Source: Rheinheimera hassiensis (GTDB lineage Bacteria; Pseudomonadota; Gammaproteobacteria; Enterobacterales; Alteromonadaceae). Taken from it: a DNA stretch of 64,000 nt. The position numbers were made by a program, and so were the translations under genes. Location of the stretch: assembly GCF_022436675.1 (NCBI RefSeq), contig NZ_JAKUJZ010000002.1, positions 188,655 through 252,654 on the forward strand. The letters run 5' to 3'. How positions within the stretch are numbered: position 1 is the stretch's first letter; each line of letters opens with the position of its first letter. Below the pieces are notes generated by a model. That model saw only the letters and a list, made by a program, of their open reading frames with translations. It was not told the DNA's origin and made no database searches. Positions 19,089 to 26,154 of this stretch are shown in pieces.

Positions 19089-19643
19089 ATGCAAAAAAAA
19101 CGAATGAGTGCCTCGCAGCGTTTTGAACAGTTGCTTGAATGTGCATTAGAAGTTCTAAAAGAGGAAGGTGCTGATGCCTTGTCTTTAGGCCGAGTCGCAC
19201 AAAAAGCAGGGGTTACTAAGCCTATCGTTTATGGACATTTTGAGAGCCGTGCGGGTCTGTTGACTACGCTTTATCAGAACTACTGTCAGAGTCATCTGAT
19301 AGCAACACAGAAAGCGCTGGCGTATGCTGAAGACTCCACATCAGCGGCAAAGGTGTTAGCGCATTGTTATATTGATTGTGTCTTGTCGTCGGATTCTCTT
19401 TCACTGGCTGTTGATGCAGCTTTAGACGGTTCAGCGGAAACAGAGCAAGTGAAGCTAAATTGTGACAATAACATGCTAGCGTTTTGGGAAGCGTCCTTGA
19501 AAAAGTTCGACGGGCAATCGGCTAGCAAGCTGGCATTTATTGCTTTTGCAGGTGCCGCAAAGTCTTTATCTAAAGCTGTGGCTGATGGGCAGGTTCAGCA
19601 GCACGAAGCCGAATCTTTCCTGGCAAGTTTGTTAATGAAGTAA
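19089..19643 (+). CDS. TetR-family transcriptional regulator
   Basis: The 184-aa protein has an N-terminal helix-turn-helix: ALEVLKEEGADALSLGRVAQ, then KAGVTKPIVYGHFESRAGLL, about residues 17-57. The C-terminal helical ligand domain ends FLASLLMK. It probably represses the divergent SDR-DUF1349 transcript and itself through the palindrome at 19013-19039. Confidence 0.9.
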   Translation: MQKKRMSASQRFEQLLECALEVLKEEGADALSLGRVAQKAGVTKPIVYGHFESRAGLLTTLYQNYCQSHLIATQKALAYAEDSTSAAKVLAHCYIDCVLSSDSLSLAVDAALDGSAETEQVKLNCDNNMLAFWEASLKKFDGQSASKLAFIAFAGAAKSLSKAVADGQVQQHEAESFLASLLMK

Positions 19644-19651
19644 AAGGCATG

Positions 19652-19681
19652 GAGTCAACTCCCCTGACTGGGAGCTGACTC
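19652..19681. terminator. hairpin between convergent genes
   Basis: GAGTCAACTCCC and GGGAGCTGACTC pair with one mismatch between the ends of tetR and the DJ-1-like pseudogene. No long T run follows, so termination is a positional inference; it may also be a REP-like palindrome. Confidence 0.4.
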
Positions 19682-19712
19682 ACATTGCGGTGGTGTTCTA
19701 CACTCTATTTGA

Positions 19713-20417
19713 TCAGGTTTTTGACGCAGCAGTACTCAGAAACTCGATCACCTTTTTCGCCGTGGGTTTGGCAGAAAACGGATTCTGACCGGTAATAAGT
19801 GCACCATCGGCTACGACGTAAGGAACAAAGGGAAGGAAGGTTTTGACGTAGCGGGCACCATTATCCTTTGCGATTTTCTCGGCATTATAGGGGACATACT
19901 TAGCTACACCTGCTGCTATCTCTTCAAACCATGAATAACCGGTGATAGTCTTGCCATCAATCAGGCGAGAGCCATTTGATAATCGAATATTTAACAAACC
20001 TCAGAAACCGTGACACACGCTTGATACGACGCCACCATGCTCAAATATGTTACGGGAAATTTCCTGAAGCTTAGAATCGTTCAGAAAATCCCACATCACA
20101 CCGTGACCGCCTGTGTAGTAAATGGCGTCATAATCACGCCAATCCACATCAGCAATAGCCAGTGTGTTATCCAGCAAGTCCATAAACGTCTTGTCGTTTT
20201 GGCGTGCACGTATTGATTTATCGACAGCCATACTTCCCAACGAACGTGGATCAATAGGTGTCCGCCCACCTTTGGGGCTGGCAATATCCTGCTGGTAGCC
20301 TTGTTTTTCGAATTCGTCGTAAGCATGAGTCAATTCACCGAGCCAAAGACCCGTAAGTTTGTCAACGGTTTCGTACCGTTCGACATTAGTCACGATGTGC
20401 AAAATCTTCTTTTTCAT
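19713..20417 (-). pseudogene. DJ-1/PfpI family gene with in-frame stop
   Basis: Reading from the ATG at 20417 (SD GGGAG) gives the start of a DJ-1/PfpI (Hsp31-type) protein: HIVTNVERYE, SPKGG, YYTGGHGVMWDF and the nucleophile elbow SSVCHGF. Right after this a TGA (20001-20003) interrupts the frame, and the same frame continues as GLLNIRLSNGSRLIDGKTIT through to the normal C-terminus at 19713. Relatives have CHGPAGLLN here, so one or a few base changes created the stop. The catalytic Cys is upstream of the stop, but the rest of the fold is lost without read-through. Confidence 0.8.
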
Positions 20418-20525
20418 AAGTATCTCCCGATATTGACGGATGGCTTGACGTCCCAGCTAAGTAAGGCCCACACAACATTATGTGGCTACTGTTAATTGAT
20501 TAAGTCAGTAGCCACTATATACCTA

Positions 20526-20693
20526 TCAAGGCTTAAGCAAAATCTTACCTTTGCGCCCTAGTAACCGTGTTGCGCGAGCAGCTTCAGCCACATCAGCCAC
20601 ATCAGCCACATCAGCCAGATCGTAGATTGCCTCAACAGGTAATCGCAGTTCTCCGCTAATGGTGCGTTGGAACAATTCACCTATACAGGCCAT
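20526..20693 (-). pseudogene. 3' fragment of zinc-type alcohol dehydrogenase
   Basis: The 55-codon frame reads ELFQRTISGELRLPVEAIYD, ADVADVADVAEAARATRL, then GRKGKILLKP before the stop. This is the C-terminal end of an MDR quinone-reductase/alcohol dehydrogenase. There is no upstream half: an in-frame stop lies just before it. A nine-base unit (ACATCAGCC on the plus strand) is repeated three times, giving an expanded ADV-ADV-ADV. It is a truncated relic beside the DJ-1 pseudogene. Confidence 0.7.
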
Positions 20694-20763
20694 AAATTTG
20701 ATTAAGATACACGTTCATTTTGAATCTGCTCGATTAACGCAATTCAACCCAAGAGAGTAACTG

Positions 20764-21210
20764 ATGACTGATAAAATTCCTGGCTTGCAAGACTGGCTAG
20801 GTTACAAAGACGATATTGATTCCCGCTTTGCTTTTGAGATTTTCTTCGGCAAAACGCGTGCAGAACTGCAACCCCTGTTCAAACGAAATGTGATTGAGCG
20901 TACCGATGAACTGCGGTTTATGCCAGTTAGAGCTTTTCAGTATTATATTTTTGCGTTACGTGACTATATCGTGGATGAGCATTACAGTTCCGACGACAGT
21001 GATTGTGCCGTCGATTGTTATTTTAGTCTGGTTCAAGAAAAGCTTGATGCTGCGCCAGAGGCTATTTTACCGGTGATGGAGCTGTTGCTGCCTTCGCTGC
21101 ATTTTATTTCCGGCAATGTTGCAGCTTATCAGATCGATGAAGATATCTATGGTTCCATACCACAGAGGCTGCAAACTCTGTTACAACGCTATCGGCAATT
21201 ACGCTGCTGA
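20764..21210 (+). CDS. hypothetical protein, last cargo gene
   Basis: 148 aa, acidic, predicted soluble and helical; no signal peptide or membrane segment. It starts MTDKIPGLQDWLGYKDDIDS and holds RAFQYYIFALRDYIVDE and a DCAVDCYFSLVQ segment. I do not recognise a family. SD AAGAGAG lies seven bases before the ATG, which supports expression. It is the last gene before the spaced end of the Tn7-like element, 180 bp away. Confidence 0.65.
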   Translation: MTDKIPGLQDWLGYKDDIDSRFAFEIFFGKTRAELQPLFKRNVIERTDELRFMPVRAFQYYIFALRDYIVDEHYSSDDSDCAVDCYFSLVQEKLDAAPEAILPVMELLLPSLHFISGNVAAYQIDEDIYGSIPQRLQTLLQRYRQLRC

Positions 21211-21389
21211 TCTGGAAGTACTGCACACCTCGCTAAGTGAGTAAAATCATAGAACGAGGTGCCAATGACAGCTCTAAATAACTGCAAGACCTAATTTTCC
21301 AATGATCAAGGCCAAGCAGATGTGTCAAGGTACAAGACATTGTCAGTTATGGGGCAACTAAAACCCTTGTGGAATAAGACCTCCAGAGG

Positions 21390-21530
21390 AGTTTCCAACT
21401 AGTTTTGATTTTACTTAGGAAATTTGACATAAGAAAACTGGCTAAGTTTCCAATTAGGTTTGCTCATAGTGTATTTATAAGTCATTGAAAAATATGGCTA
21501 TAAAGTTTCCAACTAGTTGTGTCGTGATCA
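21390..21530 (-). repeat. Tn7-like end, three spaced sites
   Basis: AGTTTCC-AAC/T-TAG sites occur at 21390-21407, 21445-21458 and 21504-21523, followed by TGTCGTGATCA at 21520-21530. Read inward from the right they repeat the site core of the other end (CTAGTTGGAAAC) in inverted orientation. The wide spacing resembles the Tn7 left end. Confidence 0.75.
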
Positions 21531-21551
21531 CGTTTATGTAGTAACAACTGA

Positions 21552-21578
21552 AACCCCGGCCAGCGAGCCGGGGTTTTT
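21552..21578 (+). terminator. intrinsic terminator, probably originally of gcvP
   Basis: AACCCCGGC and GCCGGGGTTTTT form a strong stem with a T run 22 bases beyond the right end of the insertion. No gene of the element points at it closely; removing 13825-21530 would put it about 35-40 bases after the gcvP stop, where a terminator is expected. Confidence 0.8.
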
Positions 21579-21968
21579 CTTAGTCATCTTCTCCTCATGC
21601 CGGATACAACACTCTTCTTCACTCGCCGAGGCAAGTATGCAAGGCTTCCTGCGGACCAGCTAAAGCTGTTCAAATTCCTTCCTGACGATATTTGTCGCTC
21701 GTTAGGGGCTCAGACACTTTCTGGCTCCTTCAAAAGAGGTTCTATCCTTCCAAGACCAGCTGTACCTATAAGTTGTTGTAAATTTTAAGGGAGCGGTGTA
21801 GTGTTCTGTACATTAATTTTATAATGACTGGTTAACTTGTGCTTAAGTAGCGGGGATACCCACTGAATAAGCCCTAGGCTCGAAAGGAATCTGAAATTCG
21901 ACTGTAATTGAAACAAGTATTTCTATAATGGGGTCAATAGCCAAATTACTATGGGGTAATTTTCGAAA
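21579..21968. other. gene-poor stretch between terminator and KAP cassette
   Basis: No gene is supported in these 390 bases. A 63-codon frame (21597-21788) lacks a ribosome site and recognisable sequence. From about 21790 the composition becomes clearly more AT-rich, which marks the start of the foreign-looking cassette. The promoter of the following gene should lie around 21900-21960, but I see no clear boxes. Confidence 0.5.
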
Positions 21969-22811
21969 ATGGAATTGAATGTTTTACTAGTATCACTACT
22001 TCCGATGGATGAAGAGTTATTTATTGAACAAGGCCAAGCCAGAAACATAACTTTGTTTGAAAAAGCCTTAGATAGAGCAAAAGAAAGGGATGATGAATAC
22101 TCAATCAAGGTTTATATAAATGACCACATAAATGGTTACATGGCTGGAGTTATTTCAAGAAAATCAAGTGTTAAACTTCACGATCGTAATTTTGAAATAC
22201 ACAATGAGGAAGATTTTCCGCCAGTAGTCTGGCTTTGGGATAGAAGTGAGCAAGTTATTCTTGTAGAAAACAAAAACTCAGTCTTTAGCAGTGCTAATGT
22301 TGCCGCGAAGGCATTTTCAAATATATCAAATAATATAATCTTAGCTGAGTGTGGGGTTAGAGCTCATATTAATCCAAAAACAGTAGAAAGTGCTTTTTGG
22401 GAAGTATTTAAATCTTTTGAGTATGTAAGTGAAGTTAAGTTTAATCTTGCTGCACCAAACCTATTTGGAAGTACAAAGAAAGAAATCGGAGAATTTCTTC
22501 ATGAAGTCGTTGACCAAACAAACGCATCTGAATTTTCTCCGGTGTTTAAAAATCTAGATGGAAATCTTAATTTGAAACCATCTGGTTGGTTAAACTCAAT
22601 GATTGATTGGGTTAAAGATGGCGCAGGAACTTGGAATATCCGAGGGAAAAGATCGCTTAAAGATAGATATAGAAGCATTGGGAGTAAAACACGTGCTAAA
22701 TTGCTTGTAATCGACGGTAATATTACAGAGCTTGAGTTGGAGAATTATAAACCTCAAGACGTTGCCGAGATAGTTGAAATGATCAGGCATAGGTATACAT
22801 TCAAAAAATGA
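21969..22811 (+). CDS. unknown protein, KAP cassette gene 1
   Basis: 280 aa, no signal peptide or membrane helix, AT-rich coding sequence. The middle part (VVWLWDRSEQVILVENKNSV, then a helix, then VRAHINPKTVESAFWEVFK and VKFNLAAPNLFG) and the C-terminal KLLVIDG have a strand-helix layout faintly like DUF4747 proteins, which are linked to toxin/defence loci; this is only a visual resemblance. Its stop overlaps the next start by four bases (ATGA), so translation of the two is coupled. No clear ribosome site precedes the ATG. Confidence 0.7.
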   Translation: MELNVLLVSLLPMDEELFIEQGQARNITLFEKALDRAKERDDEYSIKVYINDHINGYMAGVISRKSSVKLHDRNFEIHNEEDFPPVVWLWDRSEQVILVENKNSVFSSANVAAKAFSNISNNIILAECGVRAHINPKTVESAFWEVFKSFEYVSEVKFNLAAPNLFGSTKKEIGEFLHEVVDQTNASEFSPVFKNLDGNLNLKPSGWLNSMIDWVKDGAGTWNIRGKRSLKDRYRSIGSKTRAKLLVIDGNITELELENYKPQDVAEIVEMIRHRYTFKK

Positions 22812-23287
22812 AAACAATAATCTATTTATCCTTATTGATATTAATAGCTTTTTTATTTTCTAGTGTTGAAATTAATTCATATCAAATTCTAGAGCGCTCA
22901 TTGCCACCTGTACTAGGTGCTTGCTTAGGTGGTGTTCTTGCTTGTACTTCAATTGTGGTGAGTGTTCTGTCAGGATCATCTAAAGAAACTAAACAAAAAG
23001 CTAAAACTAGTCAAAAATATTCAAGGTTTATTGCAAGCTTAGAGAAGGATGTAAAAATACTTGTCATTTGCTTGTGCTTCATTGTTGCATTGCCATATCT
23101 AAGGACATTAGATTATCCTTTAGCTTTAAGTATTTTTGACTTGCCACCCGAGTATCTAAAACAAAAACTATTTTCAAGTTTAGAGATTTTTATCGCAAGT
23201 ATTGCTTTCATGGTTATTTATGAACTTGTTACAGTTTTAATTACAATACTAAAAAATATGATGGTAATTCATGACACGGATAGTTGA
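22808..23287 (+). CDS. four-helix membrane protein, KAP cassette gene 2
   Basis: 159 aa with hydrophobic segments near residues 4-21, 33-56, 83-98 and 120-145, and a basic stretch KETKQKAKTSQKYSRF between the second and third that probably faces the cytoplasm. I know no family name for it. It overlaps the preceding gene by ATGA and is followed after 208 bases by the KAP NTPase, which also has membrane helices; a membrane complex is a reasonable guess. Confidence 0.7.
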   Translation: MKTIIYLSLLILIAFLFSSVEINSYQILERSLPPVLGACLGGVLACTSIVVSVLSGSSKETKQKAKTSQKYSRFIASLEKDVKILVICLCFIVALPYLRTLDYPLALSIFDLPPEYLKQKLFSSLEIFIASIAFMVIYELVTVLITILKNMMVIHDTDS

Positions 23288-23495
23288 TAAGTCGTTTTGA
23301 AAGGACAAGAAAGGTGTGACTTGCCCCTTCTTTTAGCCAACAATTTTCCTACATCTTAAGGTGGCGTGGTATGACCTCTAAAGTCAAACATGTTGGGGAT
23401 AACTCAGCGTTCGAATAGACTTGATATTTATATAGAAGTGTTGTAATGGGGATGTTCAGACGGATTATTAATAACGTAATGGAACATAAAAATAA

Positions 23496-25439
23496 ATGAA
23501 AAAAAGTGAAGAGTCTCTGTTCGGCAGTTCGTATGATCCTCATGATAATGACGATCCTAACATATTGAATGCATTGGATTTCAAAGAGCGTTCTTACGAT
23601 AAAGAGAAATCAAATATAATACTGGATTACAGGCCGGAACAATTTCCTGGCATGAGGAATTCCGGGCAAGTACAAAATATGAATGGTTACTCAGTTGCTG
23701 AGTATGAAAATAGAGGACTTAGGCTTAAATCTGTTGCCGAAAAGATCGCTCGAGTAATAAGTGAGCATTTTGTATTGTATGATTATAAAGGAAGTGTTCA
23801 AACAAACAGTATAAGCGCTAAAAATTTATTGAAAGGCTTGCTTTCCTCTGGAGCCTTAAAAATTGAAGGTGATGATTTACATATAATTGATGATTTACTT
23901 TATTTTGAGGCGGCAAGGCCAGAACAACTTAGAAATTCAAATTTTTATTCAGGCTTAGATTCATCCCTAAATCAAAATGAAAAAATTAAAGCCAAAAATT
24001 CAGTCGAGATTCCTGATAGTATAAACTTTAGAGAGGCGAAGCCATCTTTTTACGTCAGTGAGTTAGCAGAAGCCTTATCTTCGATTATTAAAAAATTTCC
24101 AGATAGAAGAGGAATGATGGTTGGTATTTTTGGTAAATGGGGCAGGGGTAAAACCTACCTTTTTGACAAAATATGGGACTGTCTAAAAATCGGTTCTAAA
24201 TATAAGAAAGTTAGTTTTTCGGCATGGAAATATCAAGATACAAAGGAATCATGGGCCTATTTATATGAATCAATTTTGAACGAGTATTTATTGTTTGAGG
24301 ACGACTCTGGCTTCCTACTTAGAAAAATTAAGTACTACAAAAAATTGTGGGTTCTAAACCTTCAAAAGAATCAGTGGACACCATTGATGATTTTCGTTGT
24401 TGGTTTTTTTTCAGCAATCTATTGGACGTTTTTTGTAGATAAAATTACGTTGTTTAAAACATTGGTGAGTTCAATAGGTGTATTTTTTTTAGTAAAAATT
24501 ACTGTTCTGTACTTTAAGCAAAGAGCTTCTGCGATGGGAATGATTGCGAAGTATTTCAGTAAGCCAAGTTACGAAAGCTACTTGGGCTTTCAAGCTGAAA
24601 TAGAACGAGAAATAGAAAACCTCTTGGTCGCATGGATCCCAGAAGACAATGAAGAAGAAAAAGTAATATTATTTGTAGATGACATCGATAGATGTACGAT
24701 TGAAAAAGTTTTACCCATTATTGATGGCTTGAGGGTTATATTGGAAAATCCTAAAATTCATAAAAGGCTAATAATTATATCTGCAATAGATGAAGAAGTT
24801 ATTGGGCAAGCTATTGCTTTACGGTATTTTAATTTTGGTGTAGAAAACAAAAATAAAATCATCAAAGAATACTTAGAGAAAGTTTTTATAATTGGGTTAA
24901 AATTAAACTTGCTTAAATCTTATGAGGTAGAAGAGTTCTTTTTAAATGTATTAAATGAGTCAAGAATAAGAATTAAAGAGGATGTTGTAAATTATAGCTT
25001 TGATGCTGGAGTTGCAGTTAATGTCGAAGTGCCTATTGAGCATAATCAGGAAATAAACGAAACGTTTACTGATAATTTTAATGAAAATTCACCTACTTTA
25101 TATGATCAAGAATTAGCTACAATAAATTCTGATTTTGAATTATCTTTAGGTGAAAAAGATCACCTCATACGATCTGTTGTTGCTTTAAAACATCCAACTC
25201 CAAGAAAGCTTAAAATATTTTTCTATAAGTATATGATTTTTAAAAAATTATTTAAGATTCATTTGGAAGGTAAGAGTCTTTTGGACATCTGGATAGAAAA
25301 CGGAAATGATAAAGTTATTACTGAGATACTCCTCCACGTAAGTAATGAAGAGCATAAAGAGTTCGTGTTTGATGACACCATTCCTACAGAGTTAAGAGAC
25401 GTATTAAGTCACTGTGCAAAAATGTTCTCGCCTTTGTAG
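23496..25439 (+). CDS. KAP-family P-loop NTPase
   Basis: 647 aa. Walker A GKWGRGKT is at residues 213-220 and Walker B FVDDIDRC at 393-400, followed by LRVILENPKIHKRLIIISAID. Between the two Walker motifs lie two hydrophobic helices (about 294-314 and 320-342), the hallmark of KAP NTPases, whose domain is anchored in the membrane. Family members include F-plasmid PifA, which excludes phage T7, so a defence role is possible. The N-terminal 190 residues and the C-terminal part are not recognised. Coding sequence is strongly AT-rich compared with the flanks, indicating transfer. Confidence 0.85.
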   Translation: MKKSEESLFGSSYDPHDNDDPNILNALDFKERSYDKEKSNIILDYRPEQFPGMRNSGQVQNMNGYSVAEYENRGLRLKSVAEKIARVISEHFVLYDYKGSVQTNSISAKNLLKGLLSSGALKIEGDDLHIIDDLLYFEAARPEQLRNSNFYSGLDSSLNQNEKIKAKNSVEIPDSINFREAKPSFYVSELAEALSSIIKKFPDRRGMMVGIFGKWGRGKTYLFDKIWDCLKIGSKYKKVSFSAWKYQDTKESWAYLYESILNEYLLFEDDSGFLLRKIKYYKKLWVLNLQKNQWTPLMIFVVGFFSAIYWTFFVDKITLFKTLVSSIGVFFLVKITVLYFKQRASAMGMIAKYFSKPSYESYLGFQAEIEREIENLLVAWIPEDNEEEKVILFVDDIDRCTIEKVLPIIDGLRVILENPKIHKRLIIISAIDEEVIGQAIALRYFNFGVENKNKIIKEYLEKVFIIGLKLNLLKSYEVEEFFLNVLNESRIRIKEDVVNYSFDAGVAVNVEVPIEHNQEINETFTDNFNENSPTLYDQELATINSDFELSLGEKDHLIRSVVALKHPTPRKLKIFFYKYMIFKKLFKIHLEGKSLLDIWIENGNDKVITEILLHVSNEEHKEFVFDDTIPTELRDVLSHCAKMFSPL

Positions 25440-25511
25440 AAATTATACACGGCACGAAAATGCACGAAGATTTAAAGGCAGAACAAAATTATTGTGCAAG
25501 CAGTACCTCAG

Positions 25512-25562
25512 GGGCAGGTCTTGATTCTCGCCACTTAAAAACGCGAGCAACAAGACCTGCCC
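25512..25562. repeat. REP-like hairpin with GGGCAGGTCTTG arms
   Basis: GGGCAGGTCTTG (25512-25523) and CAAGACCTGCCC (25551-25562) are perfect inverted copies, and CTCGC/GCGAG pair inside. The arm sequence is of the type found at short palindromic elements linked to RAYT transposases; a related hairpin lies at 29044-29102. Located in the gene-free 25440-25816 stretch. Confidence 0.5.
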
Positions 25563-25569
25563 TTGATTG

Positions 25570-25630
25570 CTGAGCAAGCTGTGTTTTAAGCTACCGCAGG
25601 CTTCTTTGGTGGAGTAAGGTTGATGCATCG
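25570..25630 (-). pseudogene. creA-like 3' fragment a
   Basis: On the minus strand it reads PYSTKEACGSLKHSLLS, matching the C-terminal part of the intact creA-like gene at 30032-30490 (SYSTKETSGSFKHSLSTVPL). No other part of the gene is present. Same orientation as the intact copy. Confidence 0.6.
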
Positions 25631-25738
25631 CGGGGTAGCTTTCTAAAGCGCGAGTTTCGCGTCTCTGGCTGCTTTTAGCAGAGCATCCCAATTATCCGGC
25701 GGATTACCCGATCTAAGCGTCTGGACGAAAACTGCCGA

Positions 25739-25777
25739 GGCGCAGCTACAAAGATTGACAATCTTTGTAGCTGCGCC
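25739..25777. repeat. 39-bp perfect palindrome before parD
   Basis: GGCGCAGCTACAAAGATTG, a single central A, and its exact reverse complement. The centre contains TTGACA, a consensus -35 box, 40 bases before the parD ribosome site. It could be the antitoxin's operator overlapping its promoter, or a REP-type palindrome. No good -10 box at 17 bases is seen, which weakens the promoter reading. Confidence 0.6.
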
Positions 25778-25816
25778 CAGCATTATTGCCTTTAATACTT
25801 ACCCTTGGAGGCCATT

Positions 25817-26074
25817 ATGCATGTATCCCTGACGCCCGAATTAGAGTCTCGCATTAAAGCCAAAGTTGATAGCGGCTTATACAACAATGCCAGTGAAGTT
25901 ATCCGCGAAGCACTGCGTTTTATGGATACTCATGAAGACTGGATCCACGAAGTGAAACTGGCCCGCCTGCGTGAGCAGCTAAAAGTAGGCACCGATCAAT
26001 TGGACCGTGGCGAAGGTATCGCAATTGAATCAAAGGCGGCGTTGGACGTACTGTTTGACGATATAACACGCTAA
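25817..26074 (+). CDS. ParD-family antitoxin, toxin gene missing
   Basis: The 85-aa product is a ribbon-helix-helix antitoxin of the ParD/CC2985 type: HVSLTPELESRIKAKVDSGL, then NNASEVIREALRFMD, then a charged toxin-binding tail. The ATG at 25817 has GGAGG six bases upstream; a TTG at 25805 is within that ribosome site and is rejected. No parE follows. The next 63 bases in another frame read LRRLVIARTAKMDPKTA and stop, which looks somewhat like a ParE N-terminus, so the toxin may have been deleted. It stands next to the AT-rich cassette. Confidence 0.85.
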   Translation: MHVSLTPELESRIKAKVDSGLYNNASEVIREALRFMDTHEDWIHEVKLARLREQLKVGTDQLDRGEGIAIESKAALDVLFDDITR

Positions 26075-26154
26075 ACTCTTGTCTTTGCGCAGACTTGTTA
26101 TTGCGCGTACTGCTAAAATGGATCCGAAAACTGCTTAACGTTGCCGGGAACCTT

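Larger units (their letters stand above)
13825..21530. mobile_element. Tn7-like element without transposition genes
   Basis: Both ends start with TGATCACGACA in inverted orientation and continue into repeated sites with core CTAGTTGGAAAC. The gcvP-proximal end has three sites in tandem (period 20-21 bp); the other has three spaced by 55-59 bp. Tn7 has the same asymmetry in its TnsB-binding sites: packed at the right end, which lies next to the target gene, and spaced at the left end. Flanks CGCTT (13820-13824) and CGTTT (21531-21535) match at four of five positions, as expected for a 5-bp duplication with one change. I find no tnsA, tnsB, tnsC or tniQ-like gene inside, so it would need help in trans or has lost them. 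The cargo is eleven genes or remnants. Classification by end structure only. Confidence 0.72.

Noticed and set aside
20001..20003. TGA in the DJ-1 gene as selenocysteine codon
   Set aside because: The catalytic Cys is already present upstream, relatives have Pro-Ala here, and no SECIS-like hairpin was seen right after the TGA.
13825..21530. Integron cassette array or Tn5053-type element
   Set aside because: The inverted repeats lack attC core sites, there is no integrase, and the ends have TnsB-like repeated sites rather than Tn5053-type 25-bp ends.
21597..21788. 63-codon ORF after the gcvP terminator
   Set aside because: No ribosome site, no recognisable protein sequence, and it ends in a low-quality tail.
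26076..26138. parE toxin gene
   Set aside because: Only about 20 codons in one frame before a stop; too short to annotate as a gene, kept as a hint in the parD finding.
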